From contig JAFAWY010000121.1 in NCBI GenBank assembly GCA_019241525.1, positions 1-59,455 on the forward strand: a stretch of 59,455 nt of DNA, given 5' to 3'. Position numbers and translations under genes: made by a program. Below the pieces are notes generated by a model. The model was not told where the DNA came from. It saw only the letters and a list, made by a program, of their open reading frames with translations, and ran no database searches. This document shows positions 16,396 through 25,105 of the stretch, in pieces; position 1 is the first letter of the stretch; each line of letters starts with the position of its first letter. This DNA is from Pseudonocardiales bacterium. GTDB taxonomy: Bacteria > Actinomycetota > Actinomycetes > Mycobacteriales > Pseudonocardiaceae.

Positions 16396-17505
16396 TCAGC
16401 AGCGGCGCAGACCCACCTCCCGTGCCCCAGCGGCCAGCGAGTCGAGACCGAATGCTTCCACAGGGCCCAGCGCCCCTGGCCCGGATACACCATGCTCGGC
16501 CGCCCGCTGCGCACCCCAGGCAAGTAGATCCGCGGTGAGCTGGTACGGATCACCGGACGCGACCCTGGCCTGGGCCAGCTTGGCGCCAGATGCGTCATAG
16601 GCGGTGGCTACGACGTGGGAGTTGACTTGCGCGAGCGCCCCTGGATCGGGCTCGTCAGCAACGAAGCGCTGCGCGAAGGTCCCGATGGCGCCCACTAACG
16701 ACCGGGCACCAGGTAGCGCCAGCACCGCCGGTACGACATGGCAGGACAACTGCGCCAGGCGTGTCGCGGGAGTGCGCCGGCCGAGGTAGACGTCCACCTC
16801 CGACAGACCCGCTAATCCCGCCGCGGCTGCGAGCCGAGGCAGCGCGTAATGCTCGGTAGCGCCGACGGCCGTCACTGGGTACTCCACCCCGGCCACCTTG
16901 ACGATGCGAAATCGCGATGCAGTGGGTTCGGCCTGGATGCTGCCGTCGCGCCAGGTAAAGCTTGGCTCGGTGAGTAACCCGGCAGCGGATCCGAAGGTGC
17001 CCCCACTGATCACCTGCGCCCTACCGACCCCACCGACCAGGTAGACAACCTCGATGCGGTGCACCGGTTGCTGCAAGCCGTGCAGCGCCAGCGCACCGGC
17101 GAGGTTGCCGGGCACGTAGTCGTAGCCGAAAGCCGTGATGAGGCCAGCCCCGGTCCGCTGCGCTGCCGGGCCGAAATCCTCGAATACCCGGCGGATGAAC
17201 GGCGGCTCGCCTGTGGAGTCGAGATAAATCGCACCCGCCTCGACCGCTGCCCCCAGTGCCGGTTCCCCGAGCCGGACAAATGGACCGACGGTGCTGACCA
17301 GCACGTCATTCCGGCCGATCAGACGCTGCACCGTCGCGGGATCGGTCACATCAGCCCGCGCCACCTCCAAGTTCCCCAGCCGGGCTGCCAGCGCACCGAG
17401 CCGAGCGGTATTGCGCCCGGCCAGGATCGGACGCAAACCCCGCCGCACCATGGCCTGCGCCACCCGGCCGCCGGTGTAGCCGGTCGCACCGAACAGCACG
17501 ATCAT
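16396..17505 (-). CDS. saccharopine dehydrogenase-like / trans-acting enoyl reductase family protein
   Basis: A 369-residue protein with an N-terminal Rossmann fold (VLFGATGYTGGRVAQAM, residues 3-20; NADP-type RN at AGRNTARLG) and a C-terminal domain of the saccharopine dehydrogenase-like superfamily. Members include trans-acting enoyl reductases and uncharacterised NAD(P)-dependent enzymes, and the substrate cannot be assigned. It overlaps the stop of the MarR-type gene by four bases (ATGA), so the two are co-transcribed. Confidence 0.85.
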   Translation of the reverse strand: MIVLFGATGYTGGRVAQAMVRRGLRPILAGRNTARLGALAARLGNLEVARADVTDPATVQRLIGRNDVLVSTVGPFVRLGEPALGAAVEAGAIYLDSTGEPPFIRRVFEDFGPAAQRTGAGLITAFGYDYVPGNLAGALALHGLQQPVHRIEVVYLVGGVGRAQVISGGTFGSAAGLLTEPSFTWRDGSIQAEPTASRFRIVKVAGVEYPVTAVGATEHYALPRLAAAAGLAGLSEVDVYLGRRTPATRLAQLSCHVVPAVLALPGARSLVGAIGTFAQRFVADEPDPGALAQVNSHVVATAYDASGAKLAQARVASGDPYQLTADLLAWGAQRAAEHGVSGPGALGPVEAFGLDSLAAGAREVGLRRC

Positions 17506-17981
17506 CGGGAGGGTGCGGCTAGGTGCTCGACGAGACGAGCCAGCGCCGGTATGGCGGCACGGACAGCGGCCTGATCTGTGCTCGGTAGTTCGTCAAGCGC
17601 ATCGCCGATGCGCCGCTGGTGGGCCTGCTCCCAGCCGGCAAGCTTGGCGCGGCCTGCTGGGGTCAGGGTCACCACGGCAACACGCCGGTCGGAGGGGTCC
17701 GGGCTCCGCTCGGCCAGATCTGCCTCGACGAGGGCCTGGACTAGCCCGCTGACGGTGTTAGGCGCGAGTCGCAACAGGTCGGCGAGCTGGCCGATGCGGA
17801 TTGATTGGTGATCCCGTACCGCGAGCAACAGTTCGACTTGCGCCATCGGTAGGAATTCCCATGGGTAATCGGTACGGATACTCGTGCGCAGCGCGCGCCG
17901 CAGCTGGGTAACCACCTCGGTGAGGGCCCGGGCTTCGGACGACACCACAGCTTGTGCAGCCTTGGATGCAGGCGCTGCCAT
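17502..17981 (-). CDS. MarR family transcriptional regulator
   Basis: A 159-residue winged-helix regulator of the MarR family. The DNA-binding part reads QSIRIGQLADLLRLAPNTV followed by the wing DRRVAVVTLTPAGRAKL, which is diagnostic. MarR proteins usually repress a divergent exporter and respond to small aromatic or drug-like ligands. Here a divergent MFS exporter gene starts 107 bases away, with two palindromes between them. The dehydrogenase-like gene follows in the same operon. Confidence 0.93.
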   Translation of the reverse strand: MAAPASKAAQAVVSSEARALTEVVTQLRRALRTSIRTDYPWEFLPMAQVELLLAVRDHQSIRIGQLADLLRLAPNTVSGLVQALVEADLAERSPDPSDRRVAVVTLTPAGRAKLAGWEQAHQRRIGDALDELPSTDQAAVRAAIPALARLVEHLAAPSR

Positions 17982-18004
17982 GCCAGGAGCTTAGCCCACC
18001 CACT

Positions 18005-18035
18005 CATCGGTACCCGATTATGTCGGTCACCGATA
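18005..18035. promoter_or_regulatory. probable MarR operator, two palindromes
   Basis: Two perfect short palindromes lie between the divergent marR-type and MFS genes: ATCGGTACCCGAT (18005-18017) and TCGGTCACCGA (18023-18033). They share the half-site ATCGG/TCGGT and are the likely binding site of the adjacent regulator. Confidence 0.6.
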
Positions 18036-18087
18036 CAATTCCTCATGCCGGCGTTGCGGTGACCGCTGCGGGGGAACGGAGCCTGCC

Positions 18088-19497
18088 GTGAACTTGTCTG
18101 TATTAGTCCGCGAGCGGGCGCGGCCGGCGCGGATACGCGACTGGCCAGAAGCCTGGCGGCTGGCCGTCGCGACGGTGTGCTTGGGCGCATTCATGGGCCA
18201 GCTCGACGCTAGCATCGTGACCTTGACCTACCGATCGCTGCGTACCGAGTTCGGCGCTTCCTTGGCGGAGGTGCAGTGGGTATCACTGTCCTACCTGGTG
18301 ACCCTGGCCGCACTGCTGATCCCGGCTGGGCGGTTAGCTGACGCGCACGGTCGCAAGCTGCTGTACCTGTACGGCTTCGTGGTGTTCGCCACCGCATCGG
18401 CCGCGTGCGGCTTCGCGCCGTCGCTCGGCGCGCTGGTCGCCTTGCGGGTTCTGCAGGGCGCCGGTGCCGCACTGATGCAAGCCAATAGCGTCGCTTTGAT
18501 CGCCACCGGCGCTCCCCCGCATCGGCTACGTGCGGCGCTCGGGATCCAGGCAGCCGCCCAAGCTGTCGGGCTGGCACTGGGCCCCACAGTGGGCGGCCTG
18601 GTGATCTCCAGCCTGGGCTGGCGGTGGGTATTCTTGATCAACGTCCCGATCGGCGTGCTCGGCGTGATTGCGGGTGTCTACTTGCTACCTCGCACCCGGC
18701 AACGCACCCCAACCTCCGGATGGGATCTTTCCGGCCTCGTGCTGCTGAGCACCGCGACCACCGCGTGCTTACTGGCCATGTCGGCCGCATCCGGGCTGTC
18801 GCTGCCGGGTTGGGCGGTGATCACGCTGCCAGTGCTCGCGGTCGCCAGTATGGCCGCCTTTCTGCTGCGCCAGCGCTACGCGACCGCACCGCTGTTGGAT
18901 CTGGGTCTGCTGCGCAGCCGTGCGGTCACCGCCGGATTGCTGGGCGCGCTGGGTGGATATCTGGTGCTGTTCGGCCCGCTGGTTCTCGTCCCGGTCGTGC
19001 TGACTGCGGACGGCTATGCAGAACTACGCGCCGGGCTTATCCTCACCGCACTGCCGGCCGGGTTCGCCATCGCTGCCGCGATCGGTGAACAACTCATGCC
19101 CAGCGGTTGGACTGACCGCGTCCGCTGCACCGTCGGTGCGCTGCTCGCTGTCGTTGTGTTGAGTGCGCTACTGGTTGTGCCACTGACGGATGCCTGGTTG
19201 ATCCCGCTGCTGGGCGGGCTCGGGATCGCGTTGGGGATCTTCACGCCGGCGAACAACAGCCTGGTGATGCGGGCCATGCCCGCTCGTAGCGCCGGTACCG
19301 GCGGGGGATTGCTCAATATGACCCGTGGCTTGGGCACCAGCCTCGGCGTTGCGCTGGTCACGCTGGCGTTGCATCAGAGCGTGGCCCACCTGCCGGTCGA
19401 CAGGCCACGCATCGCCCTTGCCTCCCTCACCACCGTTGCAGCCTTCGTGCTGCTGTCCACCCGGCTCAGTCCCGCCACACCCGCTGCCCATTCCTGA
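18088..19497 (+). CDS. MFS drug exporter, DHA2 (EmrB/QacA) type
   Basis: A 469-residue protein with about 14 membrane helices. It shows the family motifs FMGQLDASIVTLTYRSL in helix 1 (DHA2 motif D1), GRLADAHGRKLLYLYG (motif A) and the motif C-like GPTVGGLVISSLGWRWVFLINVP. It probably expels a hydrophobic or aromatic compound in exchange for protons. It starts at a GTG preceded by GGAG and is divergent from a MarR-type repressor gene. The resistance substrate is unknown. Confidence 0.93.
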   Translation: MNLSVLVRERARPARIRDWPEAWRLAVATVCLGAFMGQLDASIVTLTYRSLRTEFGASLAEVQWVSLSYLVTLAALLIPAGRLADAHGRKLLYLYGFVVFATASAACGFAPSLGALVALRVLQGAGAALMQANSVALIATGAPPHRLRAALGIQAAAQAVGLALGPTVGGLVISSLGWRWVFLINVPIGVLGVIAGVYLLPRTRQRTPTSGWDLSGLVLLSTATTACLLAMSAASGLSLPGWAVITLPVLAVASMAAFLLRQRYATAPLLDLGLLRSRAVTAGLLGALGGYLVLFGPLVLVPVVLTADGYAELRAGLILTALPAGFAIAAAIGEQLMPSGWTDRVRCTVGALLAVVVLSALLVVPLTDAWLIPLLGGLGIALGIFTPANNSLVMRAMPARSAGTGGGLLNMTRGLGTSLGVALVTLALHQSVAHLPVDRPRIALASLTTVAAFVLLSTRLSPATPAAHS

Positions 19498-19531
19498 CAT
19501 GGGACATCTCGGGGCAGGGCGGAAGAACTGG

Positions 19532-22165
19532 CTACTCCGCGCGCAGTGCTTTGGCCAGTTCGGCGCGGCTGCTGATGCCGAGTTTCGCGTAAGCATTAGC
19601 CAGGTGCGCCTCCACGGTCCGGACCGAGAGGACCAAGCGCTCGGCGATGGCCTGATTCTTCAGGCCCTGCACAACCAGGCTGGCGACTTCGCCTTCCCGA
19701 GTGGTCAGCGGTCGCGGCGCGAGCTGCTCCAGAGCCGGAGTGCGGATCTCCTCGCAAGCTCGGGCCAGGCCAGCGGCGCGAGCTGTGGAGGCCGCCGCTC
19801 GCCGCCGATCACCGGCGCGCAGGTGCGCTGCGGCAGCATGCGCTGCGGCGTCGGTTGCCAGTAACCGGGCTCCCAACTTCTCGAACTCTGCGGCCACTTC
19901 ATCCAGCCCGCCACCGGCATTGGCGGCCGCTGCCTCGGCATGCGCGCTATAGGCAGCTACCAGGGGACCCTCGACCTGTTCGGCCAGCTGCCGCAACCGG
20001 TTGGCCACCTCGCTTGCCCGTCCTAACCGGACCGCGGCATGCAGCGCTTGCGCCTCGACAGCCCGCTGACCCATGTCACCGGCTACCCTGGCCGCCTGCT
20101 GTGTACGATCGATCGCCTGAGCGGTGCGGTCCTCGGCGGCCGCTTGCCAAGCCTCCGCCATCAACCACTCCGGTTCGAACACCGCGCAGTGCCGCCCGAT
20201 CTCGCCGCTATCCAGCAGCCTCCTGGCCTGGGCGGCGTCGCCTAGCTGAGCATGGGTTTGTGCCAGCAGGGCAATACACAGTTCCCGGAACCCTCCTGGG
20301 TCGCATTGACCCAGCCCGGCGACCGCCTCGGCGAGCCATCGGATGGCGGTACGTGGACGTCCTGCGGCTAGTGATGCCCATCCGATATGAGCGGCGGCCA
20401 GAGCATCCCCGGCCCACTGCGGCTGGCTCATGCACCACTCGTGTAAGGCAGTGGCTCGAGCTACCGCCTCGGGTACACGCCCAACCCGCATGAGCGCTGA
20501 GATCTCGGCATGCGCCAGGACCTGGCGGCATAACGCCATTTCCGGCTCAGTCGTGCAGCGGGCCAGAGCCGCCCAACCCGCTTCCACGGCGGACAGCACT
20601 TCGGTGGTGCGTCCCTGGACAGTCAACCCCGCCCCGGTTGCGCTCGACGCCCACACCGCAGCCTCTGGACTGACGCCCTCTGAGGCCAGGATCTCGGCGC
20701 CTGACTCTGCCGCCTGCTGCGGCCTCCCAGCAAAAAACGCCAGTACGCCCTGGACCGCGCTAATGCGCCGGCGCACCTCGTTGTCAACGGCGTCAGCGAC
20801 AGCTTTGTGCAGCATCCCCTCGGCCTTGGCCACCTGGTGGACACCGAAAAACAGATTCAGTGCCCGCACCACGGCCAGCCGTGACCGGTCCTCTGCAGAA
20901 GTGGCGAAGGGGGCTGTCGCCGCTGCGACCTCGTCGGCTTCGTCTGGGCAGCCCTGCCAGCGCACCGCCTCGATCAAGGCCAGGTGTGCCTGCACCCCGT
21001 CGCGGCCGTCACTTCCGTCAATCGCAGCCTGCGCCAGGCGGGCGGCGTTTTCGTGATCGAGTAGGGCGTTAGCGTGTACGGCGGCATCGGCCAGCAGGCT
21101 GGCGTGTGCCTGCGGTTGATCGCTATCCAGCAGCAGCAGACCGGCCCGGAGCAGGTCGTCTTGGCGTTTCCACGGCAGGTGTGTGTTCGCCAGCCTGCGG
21201 CGCAACTGGCAGGCATTGGCCTCCGGAAGCTGATCCCGCACCACGGTGGCGTAGATGGGATGCGCCAACCGCACCTCAGCTCGCCAGCCACTGTTGACGA
21301 CCCTGACCAAGCCCCGGCGCTCCAACACCGCGACCACCTCGGGATTGATCAAACTGGCCACCCGCCCCAGACCTAGCGGCTCGTCGGTGGCCAGCAGCTC
21401 CAGCGCGGTTCTCTCGTCGGCCCCCAATCCACCGAGCTGGCCCTGGACGATCTCGCGGAGGCGGGGAGTGGGCTCCATGCGGCCTTCCCAGCGCCACACG
21501 CCATCGCGCATCCGCAACTTCCCGGTCTCGCAGCCGCCTTCGACCAGTTCCCGCAGGAAAAGGGCGTTCCCGCGGGTAGCCCGCCACAGCCGTTCGATGG
21601 TGCGGCTGTCGACCACCCCGCCGAGCACAATGGTGACGAGACGGTTCATTGCCGCCCGCGGCAGTTGCGTCAGTTCCAGCCGGTCGGCCAAGCCGTTTTT
21701 CCATAGCGTCACCACTGGATCCGGCGCAGGTTCTCCGGTGCGCACGGTCAGCACCACGCATGCTGTGCGGGTCAAGGCCAGCTGATGGAGCAGCGTCACC
21801 GACAGCTCATCAAGCAGGTGTGCATCGTCCACGCCGATGACCAACCGGTGGCCCTTGCCCTGCTCGGCGATCGCGGCTCCGGCTCGCTGCAGCAACGTCA
21901 ACGGCTCAGACACTGTTTCCACTGCAGGTACCAGGTGCGCCACCGCTCCCAAAGGAATGGCCGCCGCCGCGTTAGTTCCCGCGGCCCACCGCGTCACCCG
22001 ACCACCACGCTTTGCCACTGCCAGCGCTTCGCGAGCAAGTCGTGTCTTGCCAACGCCGGCCGGGCCGGCGATGACGACGCTGCGTGATTCCCCACCAGTT
22101 AAACGCTCTGCGATAAACTGCAACTCTGAGTCACGCCCTGTGAGCGTCCACGAATCCGTTCTCAT
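19532..22165 (-). CDS. LAL-type LuxR regulator with AAA ATPase domain
   Basis: An 877-residue regulator of the LAL group (large ATP-binding LuxR). Walker A is GPAGVGKT at residues 34-41, and VIGVDDAHLLDE is the Walker B region. A long helical repeat region (about 330-800) resembles TPRs. The C-terminus is a LuxR helix-turn-helix (LTTREGEVASLVVQGL ... AERLVLSVRTVEAHL). LAL proteins are typically pathway-specific activators. It lies next to the glycine-rich peptide locus and points away from it, so it is the best candidate activator for that locus, by position only. The 327 bases upstream hold a 21-base-spaced direct repeat. Confidence 0.92.
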   Translation of the reverse strand: MRTDSWTLTGRDSELQFIAERLTGGESRSVVIAGPAGVGKTRLAREALAVAKRGGRVTRWAAGTNAAAAIPLGAVAHLVPAVETVSEPLTLLQRAGAAIAEQGKGHRLVIGVDDAHLLDELSVTLLHQLALTRTACVVLTVRTGEPAPDPVVTLWKNGLADRLELTQLPRAAMNRLVTIVLGGVVDSRTIERLWRATRGNALFLRELVEGGCETGKLRMRDGVWRWEGRMEPTPRLREIVQGQLGGLGADERTALELLATDEPLGLGRVASLINPEVVAVLERRGLVRVVNSGWRAEVRLAHPIYATVVRDQLPEANACQLRRRLANTHLPWKRQDDLLRAGLLLLDSDQPQAHASLLADAAVHANALLDHENAARLAQAAIDGSDGRDGVQAHLALIEAVRWQGCPDEADEVAAATAPFATSAEDRSRLAVVRALNLFFGVHQVAKAEGMLHKAVADAVDNEVRRRISAVQGVLAFFAGRPQQAAESGAEILASEGVSPEAAVWASSATGAGLTVQGRTTEVLSAVEAGWAALARCTTEPEMALCRQVLAHAEISALMRVGRVPEAVARATALHEWCMSQPQWAGDALAAAHIGWASLAAGRPRTAIRWLAEAVAGLGQCDPGGFRELCIALLAQTHAQLGDAAQARRLLDSGEIGRHCAVFEPEWLMAEAWQAAAEDRTAQAIDRTQQAARVAGDMGQRAVEAQALHAAVRLGRASEVANRLRQLAEQVEGPLVAAYSAHAEAAAANAGGGLDEVAAEFEKLGARLLATDAAAHAAAAHLRAGDRRRAAASTARAAGLARACEEIRTPALEQLAPRPLTTREGEVASLVVQGLKNQAIAERLVLSVRTVEAHLANAYAKLGISSRAELAKALRAE

Positions 22166-22384
22166 CGCAGGCCCGACCTACGCGCTCGGCACCCGGCGCT
22201 GGTCGGAGGCAATGTTGACGGCACAGCCGGCCGCCACGGCCCCCCCTGACACATTGGCTACGCCCCCCCGCGTCGCGCCAATACCCCCTGGACGTCAGCA
22301 TAAGCTAACTGTGACGAGATAGCCATGGGCGACTTGTTCTTAGACGGTGAATACTACAGTGAGTAGGATAGTAAGATCCCACTT

Positions 22385-22414
22385 CGGTAACAGTGCGTAT
22401 ACCTGCGGTAACAG
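22385..22414. promoter_or_regulatory. direct repeat upstream of the LuxR-type gene
   Basis: CGGTAACAG occurs at 22385-22393 and again at 22406-22414, a spacing of 21 bases or two helical turns. Such same-face repeats often bind a regulator dimer. Apart from this and a small hairpin at 22449-22468 (GGATCG/CGATCC, possibly the end of the lipoprotein operon), I see nothing else in 22166-22492. Confidence 0.4.
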
Positions 22415-22492
22415 GTTGTTTCTACATTTAATTGTCTTCAAATAGAGGATCGCCCCTAGTCGATCCCATTTCTGTCCACTACTTACCCACCA

Positions 22493-23455
22493 TTATCCGG
22501 AGTCGGGCACAACGGATGACATCCCCGATGTCTGAGAGCGGGTGATGCGGGGCGAGCCGCGGTAGCGCAGTACCGACGCTCCGGTGGCCTCCACGGCCAA
22601 CGTGTCGCTGACGGTGACGACCGCATGGCTGGCCCCAGACAGTTCTGCGTCGAGGCGGTGGGCGGTGAGGTCACCGAGCGGCAACCGGCTGGCTCCGGCC
22701 GCCTCCAGGTGAAAATCTTGCACCTGCCCAAACACTCCCACAGTGCCAGCTCCGGAAACGCCGGCCTGCAAGCGGTCCACCTGGACCGGCCCGGTCACCG
22801 AGCCCACGCCGCTCACCACCAGCTGCAGCGTGGGGCTGCGCACGGTATCGGTCAGCACGACGCGGCTGGCTCCGCTGCTAGCCACCCGATCAAGCCGGCC
22901 CACGGTCACGTCGGCCGACAGGGTGGCATTCCGGACGTTCATACCCGGCTTGATACCTAGCCGCAGCACTCCGCCGGTCACAGTGGCGTCGATCCGGTCA
23001 ACCAGGTTGTCGTCCATCCTGACCACCGCCTGCGCCGGTCCGCCCGTCCGCAAGTGCACGACGAAATTCGCCGCGGCCACCACCGCGGTGACTCGGGAAA
23101 GGGCAACCGTCCGGCTAGTCAGCCGGCCGGAGCCAGCCAGGGCGGCGGGATCGGAGAAGTCGCCACCGAGCGCACCGGGTGTCCCGTCAGCACCGGCGCC
23201 ACCGTCGGCGTTGCCACCGTTACCGCCATGGCCGTTGCTCCCCCAACTGCCATAGCCGTCCCCACCGTCACCCCCAATACCTCCGGCACCTCCGCTGGTG
23301 GTTCTGCTGGTACCAGCCGTGCCGGTACCAGCAGAACCTGGAAATGATCCCGTCGAGGTGCAACCCGCCAACAGTGCCGTGATCGCCAGCATCACTGCCG
23401 CCCGGGGAACCTGGATGGTGCCCCACCAAACACTGCACTCCGGGTCATCAGGCAC
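22493..23455 (-). CDS. glycine-rich lipoprotein with DUF2807-type beta-repeat domain
   Basis: A 320-residue predicted lipoprotein. A hydrophobic signal ends in the lipobox LLAGC (Cys32). Residues 55-98 form a glycine tract of the GGAGGIGGDGGDG type with Asn, Asp, Tyr and Trp interspersed. After about residue 105 comes a repetitive beta domain with periodic G-A-S/V units (LQLVVSGVGSV, LQAGVSGAGTV, FHLEAAGASRL, DAELSGASHAV), typical of DUF2807 / GIN-type adhesin-like domains. GTG 23455 is chosen because it overlaps the M50 stop codon (TAGTG), implying translational coupling. The frame stays open further upstream, but there it only shadows the M50 gene. The glycine tract is of the same style as in the five peptides beyond the M50 gene. 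Confidence 0.82.
   Translation of the reverse strand: MPDDPECSVWWGTIQVPRAAVMLAITALLAGCTSTGSFPGSAGTGTAGTSRTTSGGAGGIGGDGGDGYGSWGSNGHGGNGGNADGGAGADGTPGALGGDFSDPAALAGSGRLTSRTVALSRVTAVVAAANFVVHLRTGGPAQAVVRMDDNLVDRIDATVTGGVLRLGIKPGMNVRNATLSADVTVGRLDRVASSGASRVVLTDTVRSPTLQLVVSGVGSVTGPVQVDRLQAGVSGAGTVGVFGQVQDFHLEAAGASRLPLGDLTAHRLDAELSGASHAVVTVSDTLAVEATGASVLRYRGSPRITRSQTSGMSSVVPDSG
23301..23337. repeat. 14-bp perfect inverted repeat inside the lipoprotein gene
   Basis: Arms 23301-23314 and 23324-23337 (GTTCTGCTGGTACC and its complement) are separated by nine bases. It lies in the Gly/Thr/Ser linker just after the lipobox codon. Confidence 0.85.
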
Positions 23456-24798
23456 TACACTTTCCCCGCGCGTGTCCGCGCTATCGGCGAGCGAGTAAGC
23501 AGCCAGCGCACAGGCCGGCGGACCATCATGCCCAGCATCAACAACGATCCCACCCACGGGATCAATAGCAAGATGACCTGCACGACGCCCAGCGTGCTCT
23601 CGGCGATGTGGCCCTCCACCGCTGCAGCCGCCACTGCCCGGCACAGGTAGACCAGCCGATCCCATACCACCGGCAGCACCTTGGGGATCACCAGTAAGAA
23701 CCCGATCAACCAATACCCCAGGTAAGGCACCACGATGAGGACCCACAGGGTGATCGTGCGACGAGCCCACGGCTTGAGCTCTTGCACCCGGGGATGGGTC
23801 GGCCGCCCGGGGATAATGCTCGCCAGCACCGGACCCATCCGGCTGAAAAGATCCGGTACACCAATCAGGTCGGACAGGATGTAGTAGCCATCCAGCCGGA
23901 TCATCGGCAGGAACTGCGTCGCGGTCTCGATATGAAGTGCCACGATGGCCACCAGCAGCCACGGTGCGCCGGTATCGAGGTAGGCTGCGCACATTCCGGT
24001 AATGAACACCGCGTTGAAATAGACGCCGCCGAGATCGGTTCGCAGCCGCCCAACCCGGCTCAAACGATAGGAATCGGTGACCGTGCTGTAGAGCGCCGGC
24101 CACACCAAGTACAGCCCAAAGCCCATCACTCCAGGTTTGGCGCCACCATAGCGGCACGCGGCTACGTGCCCGCACTCGTGAAACGCGGCCGAGACCAGTA
24201 GCAACCCGATCACCAGCAACGTCAATGCCGGCTGATACACCAATGCCACCGCACTCGGCACGATCTGTCCCAGACCACCCTGAGCAATGATGGCCACGTC
24301 CAACCCGACGAATGCAGCCAGTGCGGCCAGAATCACCGGGGGCCAGAACATCGGTCCGAATAACCCGGCAATACGCCAGACCAACCTCTCGGGCACTACG
24401 CCGACCCGAAACTTTAACGCCAGCAACGGATCGGACTTCACCGCCATCTTTGGCTTGCCGTCGCCCTGCTCTGCGCCAGGTTGACCAGGCACCGAATCGT
24501 CGGCCACGATTCCTACCGGCTGCAACCGCTTTTCCAGCAGAAACGCCACCTGTTCGGCCTGCACTATCTTGCCGATCTCAGCGCTGAGCACCGTGGCCAG
24601 CTGCTCATGGTCACGCTCGCCATCCAGGCTGGCCGCCAACAGATATAACAAGCGCGGCAACTGGATGACCTGTCCGTCGACACGACGCACAATGTAGGGC
24701 GCCTGGACGAAACCCGATCCCTGATACTCCCCGATCAGTTCGATTCCCTCGGCCAGTCGCGGCGCCGTACCCACAACTGAGCCTGAATCAACCATCAC
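23455..24798 (-). CDS. M50 (site-2-type) membrane zinc metallopeptidase
   Basis: A 447-residue membrane protein of the 'peptide zinc metalloprotease' M50 group. The zinc motif HECGH is at residues 207-211 inside a membrane helix, and the third ligand is Asp303 in LDGYYILSD, the usual motif in this group. About six to eight further hydrophobic segments are visible. The soluble N-terminus (about 20-100, YIVRRVDGQVIQLPRLLYLLAASLDG) resembles the PqqD-like winged-helix part often fused to such peptidases, though I cannot confirm a leader-binding fold. Related proteins accompany peptide maturation or export loci. It is followed by the coupled lipoprotein and lies next to five peptide genes. The start is GTG 24798 or ATG 24795; neither has a strong ribosome site. 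Confidence 0.88.
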   Translation of the reverse strand: MMVDSGSVVGTAPRLAEGIELIGEYQGSGFVQAPYIVRRVDGQVIQLPRLLYLLAASLDGERDHEQLATVLSAEIGKIVQAEQVAFLLEKRLQPVGIVADDSVPGQPGAEQGDGKPKMAVKSDPLLALKFRVGVVPERLVWRIAGLFGPMFWPPVILAALAAFVGLDVAIIAQGGLGQIVPSAVALVYQPALTLLVIGLLLVSAAFHECGHVAACRYGGAKPGVMGFGLYLVWPALYSTVTDSYRLSRVGRLRTDLGGVYFNAVFITGMCAAYLDTGAPWLLVAIVALHIETATQFLPMIRLDGYYILSDLIGVPDLFSRMGPVLASIIPGRPTHPRVQELKPWARRTITLWVLIVVPYLGYWLIGFLLVIPKVLPVVWDRLVYLCRAVAAAAVEGHIAESTLGVVQVILLLIPWVGSLLMLGMMVRRPVRWLLTRSPIARTRAGKV

Positions 24799-24980
24799 AC
24801 GTTCAGTGTCGATGACGCCCTCCCCGACTCCCCGACCCGAGCTCGCTGTAGCCGGATTCGAAACCTGCTACCACCGGCAACTTGCACCCAAAACACCCTG
24901 TAAAGGGCAGACACTCGACGGCGGCATTATTGAATCGTCATCCAGCCTAACCGATACCTAATGCCTTAGTATGGTTGTCG

Positions 24981-24989
24981 ACTACTTAG
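24981..24989 (-). promoter_or_regulatory. possible copy of the peptide-gene upstream box before the M50 gene
   Basis: ACTACTTAG at 24981-24989 matches the box ACTAC(G/C)TAG found upstream of each peptide gene. The part to its left (24946-24962) only weakly resembles the second half of that element. It is about 185 bases upstream of the M50 start. The rest of 24799-25105 holds the peptide 1 terminator and nothing else I recognise. Confidence 0.35.
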
Positions 24990-25030
24990 TTTCAGCGGCG
25001 TCATTGCGTAAGGTTGCGGTGCTATAGCAT

Positions 25031-25067
25031 TGCGAAGGGGCGGCCGACTCCAGCCACCCCTTTCGCA
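25031..25067 (-). terminator. terminator of glycine-rich peptide gene 1
   Basis: An imperfect stem, GCGAAGGGG with CCCCTTTCGC (one bulged base), sits about 40 bases after the stop codon. Confidence 0.6.
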
Positions 25068-25105
25068 CTACGGCGCACCTGATGACGCCTGAACTACCCT
25101 TCGAC

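Noticed and set aside
23455-24175. Longer form of the lipoprotein starting inside the M50 gene
   Set aside because: The extension is a shadow of M50 codons; the GTG overlapping the M50 stop places a proper signal peptide and lipobox at the N-terminus.
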